A stretch of DNA of 58,805 nt, taken from contig JAURNV010000033.1 in assembly GCA_030830005.1 (NCBI GenBank), positions 1 to 58,805 of the forward strand. The letters run 5' to 3'. Source of the DNA: Flavobacteriaceae bacterium. GTDB taxonomy: Bacteria; Bacteroidota; Bacteroidia; Flavobacteriales; Flavobacteriaceae. Positions 24,847-35,096 of the stretch are shown one piece after another (within the stretch, counting starts at the first letter, position 1; each line of letters begins with the position of its first letter). The translations under genes were made by a program, and so were the position numbers. Below the pieces are notes generated by a model. It was not told the origin of the DNA and searched no databases. It worked only from the letters and a program-made list of their open reading frames with translations.

Positions 24847-26635
24847 TATTTTCTAAATCTGTATCTGCCATAAAACGAGTAGGGTCTATAACGATTTGGT
24901 TTATTTTATTTAAGGGAGCATCAAGCATTAAGGTGTAGGTTGGCCTAGCCCAAGCCCAGTCTTTTTCAACAATCCAATTTTCAACGCCATTTACTGGAGG
25001 CTTCTCTCCAAACATCATTTGTAAAGGAACATAATGCATTACTTCCCACCCGTCGTTGTATACGACCATTAAGTCTATAGGCATTCCCATAGCGCCGATA
25101 CGCTCAAGAACCACTTCTGTTTGGTCGCCTTTTTCAGACACGCTTTTTATAGCATAGTCAATGGTTCTTGTTGTGCGCACCCAATCGTTTAAATACCACT
25201 CTAACTGGATTCCAGAAACGTTTTCAGCAATTCGCTTAAAGTCATTGGGAGTAGGATGTGTAAAAGCGAAATGGAGATAAAATTTTTGAAGTGACTCAAG
25301 TAAAGCGTCAACTCCAATAATATATGCCAATTGACTCAAAAACACAGATCCTTTACTGTAGCTGCCCGTAGTGTACGCTCGATTGGTGTTAAAACGGTCT
25401 GCATGTGTGCTTAGGGGCTCTTCTAATCCGCTTTTTACAAGAGCACGATAACTATTATAAGAAGACTCGAAGGCATTAAGCCCCTTTATGCTTTGCTCTC
25501 CAACAGCATCTATAAAGGAAGTAAAACCTTCGTCCATCCAAGCGTATTTAGACTCGTTGAACGCCAACACGTGTTGGAACCAAGAATGCGCCAACTCATG
25601 TGAGGTTACGCCATACAAGCTTTCGTAACTCCTCTCTCCGGTTATTAAGGTACACATAGCGTATTCCATACCGCCATCACCGCCCTGCAAAACCGTATAT
25701 TGCTTATATGGATATGGTCCCACAGCACGATTAAAAAACGACAATAGTTTTGCCGTATCGGGCTGAAGCTTTTTCCAATTTTCTATTATATCAGGATTGT
25801 TTTTGTAAAGAAAATGAAGGATTACGCCGCTTTTTGTTTCTAGGGTGTCATGAATATAATCAGGGTCTGCTGCCCAAGCAAAGTCATGCACCATTGGGGC
25901 ATAAAAGTGCCAGGTTAGTGTTTTTCCTTTTGTTTTTGATGTTTTTTCGCCGTAGCCGTGCCCAATCTCCTCGGGGTTTTGCAAATAACCCGTTCCGCCA
26001 ACAACATAACGCTTATCTAAAGTGATTTTCACATCAAAATTTCCCCAAACGCCATGAAACTCTCTTCCGATATAGGGATTTGCATGCCAGCCTTCGTGGT
26101 CGTATTCCGCGAGCTTTGGATACCATTGGGTCATGGAAAGCGCAATTCCCTCTTTGTTGTCACGCCCGCTCCTTCGAATTTGTTTAGGCACTTGTCCCTC
26201 AAAATCCATTGAAAGTGTGGTGCTGGCTCCTGGCGCTAAAGGGCTTGCCAAAGGCACAACCAAAAGCGTTTCCTCTTCTTTATATGTCAAAGCCACCCCG
26301 TCTTGCGAAAGTCGTGTAGTGTGCAAGTATCCGATCTCATCTGGGCTTAGACCACTAATTCGCGACCCCACCCTTCTGTCGGGGTCATCTATGGTTCTAG
26401 AGCGCACATCCATTTCGCTTCCTGGCTGAAAGGCGTTAAAAAATAAATGATAAAAGACTCGCTTTAGCGTATCTGGCGACTTGTTTGTGTATACTAATTC
26501 TTGTGTTCCTGAATAACGAAAGGTTTTTACGTTAATATCTACATTCATTGTGTAGTCGACGTGTTGTTGCCAGTAACCGGGTTGGGGTTGCGCATATGCA
26601 ACAAAGCAAAAAAGGGAAAAAAGAAGTGTTTTCAT
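24824..26635 (-). CDS. M1 family metallopeptidase (aminopeptidase)
   Basis: 603 aa with signal peptide (MKTLLFSLFCFVAYAQ). The gluzincin site is complete: GGMEYAM (substrate amino-end binding, in place of GAMEN), then HELAHSW and a downstream Glu in WMDEGFTSFID. N-terminal beta-sandwich sequence resembles aminopeptidase N. It is secreted or periplasmic, and probably takes part in peptide scavenging. A 3-nt gap separates it from the upstream MBL gene and rnpA overlaps its 3' end, suggesting one transcription unit. Confidence 0.9.
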   Translation of the reverse strand: MKTLLFSLFCFVAYAQPQPGYWQQHVDYTMNVDINVKTFRYSGTQELVYTNKSPDTLKRVFYHLFFNAFQPGSEMDVRSRTIDDPDRRVGSRISGLSPDEIGYLHTTRLSQDGVALTYKEEETLLVVPLASPLAPGASTTLSMDFEGQVPKQIRRSGRDNKEGIALSMTQWYPKLAEYDHEGWHANPYIGREFHGVWGNFDVKITLDKRYVVGGTGYLQNPEEIGHGYGEKTSKTKGKTLTWHFYAPMVHDFAWAADPDYIHDTLETKSGVILHFLYKNNPDIIENWKKLQPDTAKLLSFFNRAVGPYPYKQYTVLQGGDGGMEYAMCTLITGERSYESLYGVTSHELAHSWFQHVLAFNESKYAWMDEGFTSFIDAVGEQSIKGLNAFESSYNSYRALVKSGLEEPLSTHADRFNTNRAYTTGSYSKGSVFLSQLAYIIGVDALLESLQKFYLHFAFTHPTPNDFKRIAENVSGIQLEWYLNDWVRTTRTIDYAIKSVSEKGDQTEVVLERIGAMGMPIDLMVVYNDGWEVMHYVPLQMMFGEKPPVNGVENWIVEKDWAWARPTYTLMLDAPLNKINQIVIDPTRFMADTDLENNVFENQE

Positions 26636-26638
26636 AGA

Positions 26639-27499
26639 TTATAAACTAAGTAAGGATTCTTTTGGTAACGACTCTAATAAACGCACCCCTTTTTCCGTAT
26701 GCTGTAATCTTAGCAACGGATTGTGGGCATCGTGCTGCATAAAGAGTAAAAAATCATCATCAGCAGCACGGGTCAGAAAAGCACGTTTTTCTTTTAGTGT
26801 TTCTAATGGGCGAATATCATATCCCATTACATAGGGTAAAGGCAAGTGCCCAGCAGTTGGCAATAAGTCTGCGGCAAACACAACCGTTTTTCCTTTAAAT
26901 GAAATATGTGGAATCATTTGTTTTTCCGTATGCCCATCCACAAATAAAATGCCAAACCCGAGCTCGCTTTTCTCCAGAAAGGGTTTAGAAGAAGGAGTAA
27001 TAAATTTTAGTTGACCACTTTCTTCAATGGGCAACAAGTTTTCTTTTAAAAACGATGCTTTTTCTCTTGCGTTAGGCTGTGTTGCCCAAGTCCAATGTTC
27101 TTGGTTGCTCCAATACCTAGCGTTTGGAAAAGTTAATTCAACACTGCCGGTTGAATTTTTTCGAACAGCCCCTCCACAATGATCGAAATGAAGGTGGGTT
27201 AAAAACACATCGGTGATATCGGCACAAGAAAAACCAGCAGCGTGTATCGATTTTTCAAGAGAGTGGTCGCCCCACAACCCAAAGTGACTGAAAAACTTTT
27301 CATCCTGTTTATTGCCCATTCCAGTATCAATCAAAATAAGACGATCACCATCTTCGATAAGCAGAGAACGCGCAGCCAAATCAATACGATTTTTATCGTC
27401 CGCAGGGTTTGTTCTGTTCCACAGCACTTTTGGTACTACACCAAACATGGCGCCCCCGTCGAGTTTAAAATTTCCGGTCTCTATTGCGTGTAATTTCAT
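26639..27499 (-). CDS. MBL-fold metallo-hydrolase
   Basis: 286 aa, no signal peptide. The zinc motif is THLHFDHCGG (HxHxDH, about residues 108-117). Other ligand regions are LIDTGMGNK, FVDGHTEKQMIPH with a His, and a final MQHDAHNP. The overall order resembles the AttM/quorum-quenching lactonase-like group, but this family hydrolyses very diverse esters and lactones, so the substrate is not predicted. It is 3 nt upstream of the M1 peptidase. Confidence 0.85.
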   Translation of the reverse strand: MKLHAIETGNFKLDGGAMFGVVPKVLWNRTNPADDKNRIDLAARSLLIEDGDRLILIDTGMGNKQDEKFFSHFGLWGDHSLEKSIHAAGFSCADITDVFLTHLHFDHCGGAVRKNSTGSVELTFPNARYWSNQEHWTWATQPNAREKASFLKENLLPIEESGQLKFITPSSKPFLEKSELGFGILFVDGHTEKQMIPHISFKGKTVVFAADLLPTAGHLPLPYVMGYDIRPLETLKEKRAFLTRAADDDFLLFMQHDAHNPLLRLQHTEKGVRLLESLPKESLLSL

Positions 27500-27521
27500 T
27501 TTAAACGAATGTACAAAAGTT

Positions 27522-29714
27522 TTAACCGTCTATCTTTTTCTTAAGGGCAATGCCAAATTCAATCAAAGCAGTTGCTTCGGCTGGAGTAGCAGGACGCAAA
27601 AATTGCCTTACCACCAGCTCAGTCCCGTTGCACGAGATATGATAAAAACCATATGCCGTAAAGAAAGACACAAGGTCATTGGTAAAAAAGTTTCGAACAA
27701 GTTTTGGGTCGTAGCCGCGGACAAAAAAAGCATCAGAAAACGCTGGATGTTGGGGAAAATCTATATCGTGAAACCCCGCCAAATGCGATAGTTTTTCGAG
27801 TAATTGTTCTCGGTCAAAAGAAAAAACAGGGATGCGTGTATTTAAAACTACCCGAAGCAATGTCGTTTGGACACTTTCTTTTGCAATAAACACACCTTCG
27901 CTGTATTTAATATCAAAAAGGGACAATTGCTCGCACGGACTTGATAGTTGGTTTAAGACTCGTTCTACCGAAGTTGTTTCATACCCTAAAAAACTGCGCA
28001 GTTGTCGGGTTTGAACAGTTGGAGATTCTATAAAAGACCATTTTTTCTCTTGCGCGAGCGCTTGAAGCTGTTGTTGCCTTCGGGTTTTGCCTAGACTAAA
28101 AACACGAAGCCTTTGGACAGGGCGCAACGTTCGAACCGCAAAAGGATGACTCGAATCTGTTTCAAGAACATCTAATCCAATAATTTCAACAAGCCCCCCT
28201 TTGCGAACAAAGAGTTCTTCGTAGCTATGAAGGCTTTCTTGTACCGTATGGTCTACAAATGAACACAAAGTAAAATCCACCACCACTTTCTCTGTTTGCG
28301 GAACCATGTCTAGCTTGGCCTTTAATTTATAAAAGTTCAAGAAAGTGCAAAAGTGAATAACCCCTACATAATAACTTTGGGTTTCAGTTTCTTTATACAT
28401 CAAAACATTGGGCTTAATCAGGTTGCGGGAAAACAACCAAAATGCCTTGTTGAGCAACACATGCACTAAAAAAGTAGCGACGAGTCCAATTAGTATTCCA
28501 GAAATCAAATCGGTTAGAAGGGTCGAAATAAGAGTAGTTAGAAAAATAAACAACTGCTCTTTGCCAATACGGTACATGCGCACAAAAATAGCAGGTGCAG
28601 TCAGCTTATAACCGGTATAAACTAAAATAGCAGCTAATGAGGTAAATGGAATACGACCTAATTGATCCTGAAAAACAATTACAAACAACAAAAGAAACAG
28701 GGCGTGGAAAAAATTAGAGGAACGATTAGTCGCTTGATTGTTTACATTAACGGAACTCCTGGAAATTACTGTACCCACATTCATGCCCCCCAAAAAGCCA
28801 CTAACAATAGTTGCCAACCCAAGAGCCCTCATGTCTTTATTAATGTTTGCCCTTCTTTTTTCAGGATCTAGTTTATCTACGGCCTTGATGCTCAAAAGGG
28901 ACTCGATACTTGAAACGAGTGTGATGGAAATCACAAACCCCCAAAAAATAGGCTCCGTCCACTTTGTAAAGTTTGGCGAAGGCACAGTTGTCAACATATC
29001 GTTAGGCAACGAAATAAGCAGCTTTTTGCTTATAGGATTCTCCCCGCCGACAATTCCGAAATACGCATCAAAACCAAGCGCCAAAAGAACAACCCACATT
29101 GGAGCAGGAATAAGCCGAAAAAAACGATTGGTAATGCTGCTGTAGAATAGCATGATAAGCAAACTAATAAGACCAACACCTACTGCATAAAGCTGTCCGT
29201 TAGGAGCCCATTGTAACGACTTCACAAGATCGGGAACACCTGTTATAAGTTCCAAAACGGTTCCTTTGGTTTTCATATCGCCAAGCATTACATAAAACTG
29301 CTTTACCAGCAACGTTACGCCAATTGCAGAAAGCATTCCCTGTATAGTGGTTGCAGGAAAAAAATCGCTTAGCGCACCAAATCGCAAAAACCCAAAAAGA
29401 AGCATTAGCATACCAGAAAGAATAACAGCAGACAAGGCATATAAATAGCCCGCATACATATCGCCATCACCCAATACTGAAACAGCGCTGAGCAGCACTA
29501 CCACCAACCCATAGCCAGGCCCTGTTATGGTTACGTATGACCCCCCAAAAACAGCCACCACTACGCCCCCAACAACAGCAGTTATGACCCCTGCGACCAT
29601 AGGAAACCCAGAAGCTACCGCCAAGCCAAGCGCCAAAGGCAATGCAATTAACGAGACGACAAAACCTGCAAAAAGATTGCTGCGAATTCCAGAAAAAAAA
29701 GAAGGCCTTGCCAT
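27522..29714 (-). CDS. SulP family inorganic anion transporter with STAS region
   Basis: 730 aa. The membrane domain spans about residues 1-430, starting with LFAGFVVSLIALPLALGLAVASG, and TITGPGYGLVVVLLSAV is the anion-site helix. A STAS-like domain (KVVVDFTLCSFVDHTVQESL, about residues 465-520) is followed by about 200 extra residues of unrecognised function. Likely substrates are bicarbonate or sulfate; many marine bacteria use SulP proteins for bicarbonate. It shares one base with the upstream universal stress protein gene, so expression is coupled. Confidence 0.88.
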   Translation of the reverse strand: MARPSFFSGIRSNLFAGFVVSLIALPLALGLAVASGFPMVAGVITAVVGGVVVAVFGGSYVTITGPGYGLVVVLLSAVSVLGDGDMYAGYLYALSAVILSGMLMLLFGFLRFGALSDFFPATTIQGMLSAIGVTLLVKQFYVMLGDMKTKGTVLELITGVPDLVKSLQWAPNGQLYAVGVGLISLLIMLFYSSITNRFFRLIPAPMWVVLLALGFDAYFGIVGGENPISKKLLISLPNDMLTTVPSPNFTKWTEPIFWGFVISITLVSSIESLLSIKAVDKLDPEKRRANINKDMRALGLATIVSGFLGGMNVGTVISRSSVNVNNQATNRSSNFFHALFLLLFVIVFQDQLGRIPFTSLAAILVYTGYKLTAPAIFVRMYRIGKEQLFIFLTTLISTLLTDLISGILIGLVATFLVHVLLNKAFWLFSRNLIKPNVLMYKETETQSYYVGVIHFCTFLNFYKLKAKLDMVPQTEKVVVDFTLCSFVDHTVQESLHSYEELFVRKGGLVEIIGLDVLETDSSHPFAVRTLRPVQRLRVFSLGKTRRQQQLQALAQEKKWSFIESPTVQTRQLRSFLGYETTSVERVLNQLSSPCEQLSLFDIKYSEGVFIAKESVQTTLLRVVLNTRIPVFSFDREQLLEKLSHLAGFHDIDFPQHPAFSDAFFVRGYDPKLVRNFFTNDLVSFFTAYGFYHISCNGTELVVRQFLRPATPAEATALIEFGIALKKKIDG

Positions 29715-30562
29715 CAGCGAACAATTAACACATCGGTGGGTAAATCGGACAAAATATATTCAAGATCATGGGGAAAAATTCTATCCCAAAGGGAGTTGGC
29801 TTGAGGGGCGTTCATTACCAAAAGATCGGCACGTTTCACACGAGCAAAATGCCCAATAGAATAGCCCCGTTTTCCAAAAATAGGTTGAATGTCGTGCTGA
29901 ATTGCAGCAGACATTTGTTTGGGGACTTGGGTTAAAATCCGTTCCACACGAGATTTTTCACGCAACCTAATGCGCTCTTTGACAATGGTCGACTTTCGCA
30001 AACTTCTATCGTCATCAACCTTAACTGCAACAGCGTCTTCGGAAATTTCTTCGACTATGGTTAGACGCGATGCACCCAGAGAAAACAAAACATAAAAGGC
30101 ACGCAAAATGGCAGCTTCAGTTTTTTTGTCTTCCAATCCGTTAACAACTGCGTGGGAACAAGGAATCCTTTCTATAGAAGGCTTAATAAGCAGTAGCACA
30201 TCGCAAGGACATTTTCGAGTAAGTTTTCGCGCAATGGAACCGATATAGTATTTAAGCAAGCCTTCGCGTTGTAAAGCCCCTAAAATCAGAAGATCTGCAT
30301 TTTCTGAAACACATGCGTTGAGCAAGACTTCTGCTGGATGCCCAACCCTCCAAAGCACAGTATGTGAAGGAAGCGTTTGAGGAAAATCACGAATGATTTT
30401 TTGTAGATTTTCTTCTTTTTCAGCAGACTTTTCACCCACATGAACCATTACAAGTGTAGCCTCAAAAAGGGCGCTCATTCGAAGCGCTTCAAAAACATTG
30501 GCTTTTAAATTTGGCGAAAACGCAATTCCAATGACAACTGTGCTGTATTCCTTTTTGTGCAT
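29714..30562 (-). CDS. universal stress protein, tandem Usp domains
   Basis: 282 aa with two Usp-like halves. The first (1-140) ends with the nucleotide-binding pattern ILGALQREGLLKYYIGSIARKL (Gx2Gx9GS type), and the second ends with LVMNAPQANSLWDRIFPHDL and SDLPTDVLIVR, with a weaker motif. It sits directly upstream of the SulP gene with a 1-nt overlap. Usp-SulP pairing is recurrent and suggests regulation of transport by nucleotide state, an inference. Confidence 0.83.
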   Translation of the reverse strand: MHKKEYSTVVIGIAFSPNLKANVFEALRMSALFEATLVMVHVGEKSAEKEENLQKIIRDFPQTLPSHTVLWRVGHPAEVLLNACVSENADLLILGALQREGLLKYYIGSIARKLTRKCPCDVLLLIKPSIERIPCSHAVVNGLEDKKTEAAILRAFYVLFSLGASRLTIVEEISEDAVAVKVDDDRSLRKSTIVKERIRLREKSRVERILTQVPKQMSAAIQHDIQPIFGKRGYSIGHFARVKRADLLVMNAPQANSLWDRIFPHDLEYILSDLPTDVLIVR

Positions 30563-30603
30563 ACGCTAAAATATAGGAAAAAGTTGGTTTTATACAACAA
30601 GAA

Positions 30604-31791
30604 TTACACAACGCCTAATTGCTGTCCAACAGCAATAAAGGCTTCTACAGCAGTATTTATGTGTTCTTTGGTATGATCCGCAGACAACTGAACGCGAATT
30701 CTTGCCTGGTCTTGCGGAACAACAGGATACGAAAAACCTACCGCGTAAACATTCTTTTCTAGTAGCAGTTCTGCAAATTGCTGTGCCAACATTGCATCGT
30801 ACACCATGATTGCACAAATGGCAGACTCTGAAGGCTTTAACTCAAAACCCGCAGCAATCATTTTTTCTTTGAAATAGAGCGTGTTTTTATGTAATTGTTG
30901 ACAACGTTGGTTCGCCCCTTCCATCAAATCGAAATAAGCAATACCCGCAGCAGCGATAGCAGGAGGAAGTGAATTAGAAAACAGATATGGACGAGAACGC
31001 TGTCGCAACATATCAATAACGTCTTTTTTGCCAGTCGTAAAGCCGCCGATGGCTCCGCCAAAAGCCTTACCTAAAGTACCCGTAATGATGTCAACTTCGC
31101 CTCGTAGATCGAAATGCTCTGTTATTCCTCGCCCTGTTTTGCCAACGACTCCGGCCGAGTGACACTCATCAACCATGATCAGAGCGTTGTATTTTTTTGC
31201 TAGTGAAACAATTCGATCTAATGGAGCTAAATGACCATCCATAGAAAAAACGCCATCGGTAACGATTAACCGAAAACGCTGTTCTTGGGCAGCCTTAAGC
31301 TGTTTCTCCAAATCTTCCATATCAGCTGTTTTATAGCGATACCGTTTGGCTTTGCATAAACGCACCCCGTCAATAATGGAGGCGTGATTAAGAGCGTCTG
31401 AAATAACAGCGTCCTCTGCCGAAAGCAAAGGCTCAAAAACGCCGCCATTGGCATCAAAACAAGCGGCATAAAGAATACTGTCTTCAGCACCAAAAAAAGC
31501 CGCAATTTTTTCTTCAAGGGTTTTATGCAAATCTGTAGTTCCACAAATAAAACGAACAGAGGACATTCCAAACCCGTGCGTATCTAGCCCTTTTTTTGCA
31601 GCCTCGATGAGCTGTGGGTGGTTTGACAAACCCAAATAATTGTTCGAACAAAAATTTAACACCCAACGACCATCACTTAGCATAATTTCTGCGCCTTGAG
31701 GACTAGCAATGAAACGCTCGTTTTTATAGAGCCCCTTTTGCATTAGCTCTTGCAGCTCGTTTTTTATATATGTGTAAAAAGAAGCGTTCAT
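30604..31791 (-). CDS. kbl: glycine C-acetyltransferase (2-amino-3-ketobutyrate CoA ligase)
   Basis: 395 aa alpha-oxoamine synthase. Conserved blocks are NNYLGLSNHPQLIEAA, GMSSVRFICGTTDLHKTLE, VDECHSAGVVG (PLP-stacking region) and TLGKAFGGAIGGF with the Schiff-base lysine. It cleaves 2-amino-3-ketobutyrate with CoA to glycine and acetyl-CoA. Adjacent to tdh with a 1-nt gap, it completes the two-step threonine-to-glycine pathway. Confidence 0.95.
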   Translation of the reverse strand: MNASFYTYIKNELQELMQKGLYKNERFIASPQGAEIMLSDGRWVLNFCSNNYLGLSNHPQLIEAAKKGLDTHGFGMSSVRFICGTTDLHKTLEEKIAAFFGAEDSILYAACFDANGGVFEPLLSAEDAVISDALNHASIIDGVRLCKAKRYRYKTADMEDLEKQLKAAQEQRFRLIVTDGVFSMDGHLAPLDRIVSLAKKYNALIMVDECHSAGVVGKTGRGITEHFDLRGEVDIITGTLGKAFGGAIGGFTTGKKDVIDMLRQRSRPYLFSNSLPPAIAAAGIAYFDLMEGANQRCQQLHKNTLYFKEKMIAAGFELKPSESAICAIMVYDAMLAQQFAELLLEKNVYAVGFSYPVVPQDQARIRVQLSADHTKEHINTAVEAFIAVGQQLGVV

Positions 31792-31792
31792 A

Positions 31793-32815
31793 TTATTCCC
31801 AATTTAAAATTACTTTTCCACAATCTCCTTGCTCCATTATATCAAAACCAGCTTGGAAATCATCAATGCTAAAGCGGTGTGTAATGATTGGAGAGATATC
31901 TAGCCCTGAAAGCAGCATTTGCTCCATTTGATACCAAGTCTCAAACATTTCTCTACCATAAATTCCTTTTAGGGTTAGCCCACTAAAAATAATTTTATTC
32001 CAATCTATCGATGCGTTTTGTGGCAGGATACCCAACAGCGAAATTTTACCAGAGCTATACATATTTCGCACCAAATCGTTTAAGGCAATGGGCGATCCAG
32101 AGCATTCTAGCCCAACATCAAACCCTGATATTTTTAATGTTTTCATGACGTTTTCTAACGATTGCTTTTGTGGGTTTATAACTTTAGTTGCCCCCATTTT
32201 TTTAGCGAGATCAGCTCTAAAGGCGTTTATCTCAGTGACAACAATATTTCGCGCTCCAGCAAAACGCGCCACCTGCACCGCCATACTTCCAATCAGCCCC
32301 GCCCCAGTAATCAAGACATCTTCCCCAATTAGCGGAAACGACAATGCCGTATGCGTAGCATTGCCTAATGGATCCATGACAGCAACGATTTCATCGGGAA
32401 TAGCTGCGTTAATTTTCATTACGTTTTCGGCAGGAATTTTCACATATTCTGCAAAAGAGCCGTTGGTGTCCACGCCAATCCCAATCGTCTTTTCGCACAC
32501 ATGTTTACGCCCTCGCCTACAATTTCGGCAGCGACCACAGGCGATGTGCCCTTCGCCCGTAACGCGATCACCCTCCTTAAGTCCTGCCACTTCACTTCCT
32601 AAGGCAGCAATATGCCCCACATATTCATGTCCGATTATTTGATTGAGTTTTATGCGTGATTTTGCCCAGTTGTCCCATAGGTAAATATGCAAGTCGGTAC
32701 CACAAATAGCCGATTTAGAAACCTTAATCAAAACGTCATTTGGTCCAAGACGCGGCTTAGGAACGTCTTCGAGCCAAAGCCCTTTTTTTGCGTATTTCTT
32801 TATAAGCGCCTTCAT
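31793..32815 (-). CDS. tdh: L-threonine 3-dehydrogenase (zinc-dependent)
   Basis: 340 aa medium-chain dehydrogenase. The catalytic zinc ligands are in AICGTDLHIY and GHEYVGHI, and the structural zinc cysteines are in CGRCRNCRRGRKHVC. The Rossmann NAD motif is ITGAGLIGSMAVQVA. KIILNW-type C-terminus and pairing with kbl support threonine rather than generic alcohol oxidation. It has its own promoter element. Confidence 0.94.
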   Translation of the reverse strand: MKALIKKYAKKGLWLEDVPKPRLGPNDVLIKVSKSAICGTDLHIYLWDNWAKSRIKLNQIIGHEYVGHIAALGSEVAGLKEGDRVTGEGHIACGRCRNCRRGRKHVCEKTIGIGVDTNGSFAEYVKIPAENVMKINAAIPDEIVAVMDPLGNATHTALSFPLIGEDVLITGAGLIGSMAVQVARFAGARNIVVTEINAFRADLAKKMGATKVINPQKQSLENVMKTLKISGFDVGLECSGSPIALNDLVRNMYSSGKISLLGILPQNASIDWNKIIFSGLTLKGIYGREMFETWYQMEQMLLSGLDISPIITHRFSIDDFQAGFDIMEQGDCGKVILNWE

Positions 32816-32842
32816 TTTTTAAGGATTTGACACCCGAATGTA

Positions 32843-32850
32843 CAAATTTA
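32843..32850 (-). promoter_or_regulatory. -7 element TAAATTTG for tdh-kbl
   Basis: TAAATTTG on the minus strand, 27 nt upstream of the tdh ATG. Confidence 0.5.
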
Positions 32851-32922
32851 GAGAATATGATGGCGGTTATTCAAAAAAATAAAATGGAGTAGCGCTGTAC
32901 GCCCAACGCGCGAAAGTTTTTA

Positions 32923-32930
32923 TATATTTG
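32923..32930 (+). promoter_or_regulatory. -7 element TATATTTG for the 75-aa protein
   Basis: TATATTTG ends 16 nt before the ATG at 32947, supporting that small gene as real. Confidence 0.55.
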
Positions 32931-32946
32931 AAATTATTACCTACTT

Positions 32947-33174
32947 ATGAAGCTTTTTATATTCTTTTGTGTACTTTTTGCGGTGTATCATGACTACATT
33001 TTCGTTGGTAAAATATTATTACGCTGGTTGTTTGATTATGAAGAAGAAGATAAGACGGTATTTATAGACCGTTCTAAACACAGCCATACACACTTCCATG
33101 CGCATACATCCGAAAAATCAAAAGAGATTAAAGCGTTGGAAGACTATATAGAGGAAGGTTATGAAAATGAATAA
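32947..33174 (+). CDS. small membrane-anchored protein with His-rich segment
   Basis: 75 aa. An N-terminal hydrophobic stretch (LFIFFCVLFAVYHDYIFVG) is followed by a second short apolar run, then an acidic and basic tail with a His-alternating segment HSHTHFHAHT (about residues 46-55) that could bind metal. It ends in an acidic helix (IKALEDYIEEGYENE). It has its own promoter element and stands alone between tdh and lepA. I do not recognise the family with certainty; it may be one of the short Bacteroidota DUFs. Confidence 0.7.
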   Translation: MKLFIFFCVLFAVYHDYIFVGKILLRWLFDYEEEDKTVFIDRSKHSHTHFHAHTSEKSKEIKALEDYIEEGYENE

Positions 33175-33202
33175 AGCGCCACGTTAAAGACCGTAAATAG
33201 AA

Positions 33203-34999
33203 CTAGTCGTTAAGTTTAAGCACTGCCATAAATGCTTGTTGCGGAATTTCAACATTACCAATTTGGCGCATTTTCTTTTTCCCTTTTTTCTGACGCTCTA
33301 AGAGCTTACGCTTTCGGGTAATGTCTCCTCCATAACATTTGGCCGTAACGTCTTTTCGTACAGCCTTTACCGTTTCTCGGGCAATAATTTTTGCGCCAAT
33401 TGCCGCCTGTATTGGAATGTCAAACTGCTGACGCGGAATCATTTTTTGGAGTTTTTCACAGATTTTCTTCCCCAATCCATAAGCATTTTCGGTATGTACC
33501 AATGCAGAAAGGGCATCTACAACATTTCCATTTAGAAGCACATCTACACGCACTAATTTCGATTGGCGAAGCCCTATTGGAGAATAGTCAAAGGAAGCAT
33601 ACCCTTTCGAAACAGACTTTAACCGGTCATAAAAGTCAAAAACAATCTCTGCTAGTGGCAAATCAAAACAGAGTTCAACGCGTTCGGGGGTTAGGTAAGT
33701 TTGATTGGTGATTATGCCTCGCTTTTCAATACACAAGCTCATCACATTTCCCACAAAATCAGATTTGGTAATAATCGTTGCCTTAATAAATGGCTCCTCT
33801 ACACGATCAAGCACTGAGGGGTCGGGTAGGTCCGAGGGGTTGTTTACAACAATAACTTCGGTTGGATTTTTTCTGCTGTAAGCATGATAGGACACGTTGG
33901 GCACCGTAGTAATCACTGTCATGTCAAACTCTCGCTCCAATCGCTCTTGAATAATTTCAAGATGCAACATTCCTAAAAACCCACAACGAAAACCAAAGCC
34001 AAGAGCCGCAGAACTTTCAGGTGCAAAAACAAGGGAGGCATCATTGAGCTGAAGCTTTTCCATAGAAGCCCTAAGCTCTTCGTATTCTTCCGTATCAACA
34101 GGGTAGATTCCTGCAAAAACCATGGGTTTTACTTCTTCAAAGCCATCAATGGCGCTATCGGTGGGTTGTATTACAGAGGTAATGGTGTCGCCTACTTTTA
34201 CCTCTTTCGCCTCTTTAACTCCCGTAATGAGATAACCCACATCACCGGCAAGCATTTGTTTGCGCGGCTCTTGTTTGAGTTTAAGGACTCCAATTTCATC
34301 GGCATAATAATTTTTTTGCGTTGCCATAAAACGCACCTGCTCTCCTTTGTTGAGTTTTCCATTAAGAATACGGAAATAGGTTTCTACTCCTCGAAAAGGG
34401 TTATAAACAGAGTCAAAAATAAGGGCTTGCAAGGGCGCCTCAATATCGCCTTTAGGCGCAGGGATACGCTCCACGATAGCACGCAAAACATCTTCAATCC
34501 CTAAGCCTGTTTTGGCAGAGGCTTGGATAACCTCATCGGCATCGCAGCCCAATAAATCCACAATGTCGTCGGTAACTTCTTCGGGGTTTGCAGAGGGCAA
34601 ATCTACTTTATTCAAAACAGGAATAATTTCCAAGTCGTTTTCAAGAGCCAAATACAAATTTGAAATGGTTTGGGCCTGTATGCTTTGGGCGGCATCTACA
34701 ACCAAAAGAGCTCCTTCGCAAGCAGCTATAGACCGCGACACTTCGTAGGAAAAATCTACGTGGCCGGGCGTGTCAATTAAATTAAACACATAGGTTTCGC
34801 CGTCTAGGGTGTAGTTCATTTGAATGGCATGCGACTTTATTGTAATCCCGCGCTCTCGCTCCAAGTCCATATTGTCTAGCAACTGGTCTTGTTTTTCTCT
34901 TTCAGTAACAGCACCAGTTGCATCGAGCAACCTGTCGGCAAGGGTGCTTTTACCGTGGTCGATGTGTGCAATAATGCAGAAATTACGAATGTGTTTCAT
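33203..34999 (-). CDS. lepA: elongation factor 4 (LepA)
   Basis: 598 aa translational GTPase, exact family length. G1 is [17 protein letters not shown]3 is DTPGHVDF, G4 is NKVDLP. Domain order is as in LepA, with the specific C-terminal domain containing [18 protein letters not shown] and [25 protein letters not shown]. It acts on stalled or mistranslocated ribosomes. It is convergent with the small gene at 32947. Confidence 0.97.
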   Translation of the reverse strand: MKHIRNFCIIAHIDHGKSTLADRLLDATGAVTEREKQDQLLDNMDLERERGITIKSHAIQMNYTLDGETYVFNLIDTPGHVDFSYEVSRSIAACEGALLVVDAAQSIQAQTISNLYLALENDLEIIPVLNKVDLPSANPEEVTDDIVDLLGCDADEVIQASAKTGLGIEDVLRAIVERIPAPKGDIEAPLQALIFDSVYNPFRGVETYFRILNGKLNKGEQVRFMATQKNYYADEIGVLKLKQEPRKQMLAGDVGYLITGVKEAKEVKVGDTITSVIQPTDSAIDGFEEVKPMVFAGIYPVDTEEYEELRASMEKLQLNDASLVFAPESSAALGFGFRCGFLGMLHLEIIQERLEREFDMTVITTVPNVSYHAYSRKNPTEVIVVNNPSDLPDPSVLDRVEEPFIKATIITKSDFVGNVMSLCIEKRGIITNQTYLTPERVELCFDLPLAEIVFDFYDRLKSVSKGYASFDYSPIGLRQSKLVRVDVLLNGNVVDALSALVHTENAYGLGKKICEKLQKMIPRQQFDIPIQAAIGAKIIARETVKAVRKDVTAKCYGGDITRKRKLLERQKKGKKKMRQIGNVEIPQQAFMAVLKLND

Positions 35000-35023
35000 G
35001 TTGCGCTATAAAACCCTAGCGCA

Positions 35024-35031
35024 CAAAGATA
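35024..35031 (-). promoter_or_regulatory. -7 element TATCTTTG for lepA
   Basis: TATCTTTG on the minus strand, 24 nt upstream of the lepA ATG. Confidence 0.5.
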
Positions 35032-35074
35032 CACCATGCAGGTATAGAGGCGACGCCAGTAGCAATAAAAAAAG

Positions 35075-35082
35075 TAATTTTG
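35075..35082 (+). promoter_or_regulatory. -7 element TAATTTTG for the MauE-thioredoxin / dus unit
   Basis: TAATTTTG ends 14 nt before the ATG at 35097, divergent from the lepA promoter. Confidence 0.5.
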
Positions 35083-35096
35083 AAAAAAAGTAAATC

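Noticed and set aside
25564-25577. Palindrome CCAACACGTGTTGG in the M1 peptidase gene
   Set aside because: It shares CACGTG with parS but the outer half-site bases do not fit TGTTTCAC; it is a chance palindrome in coding sequence.
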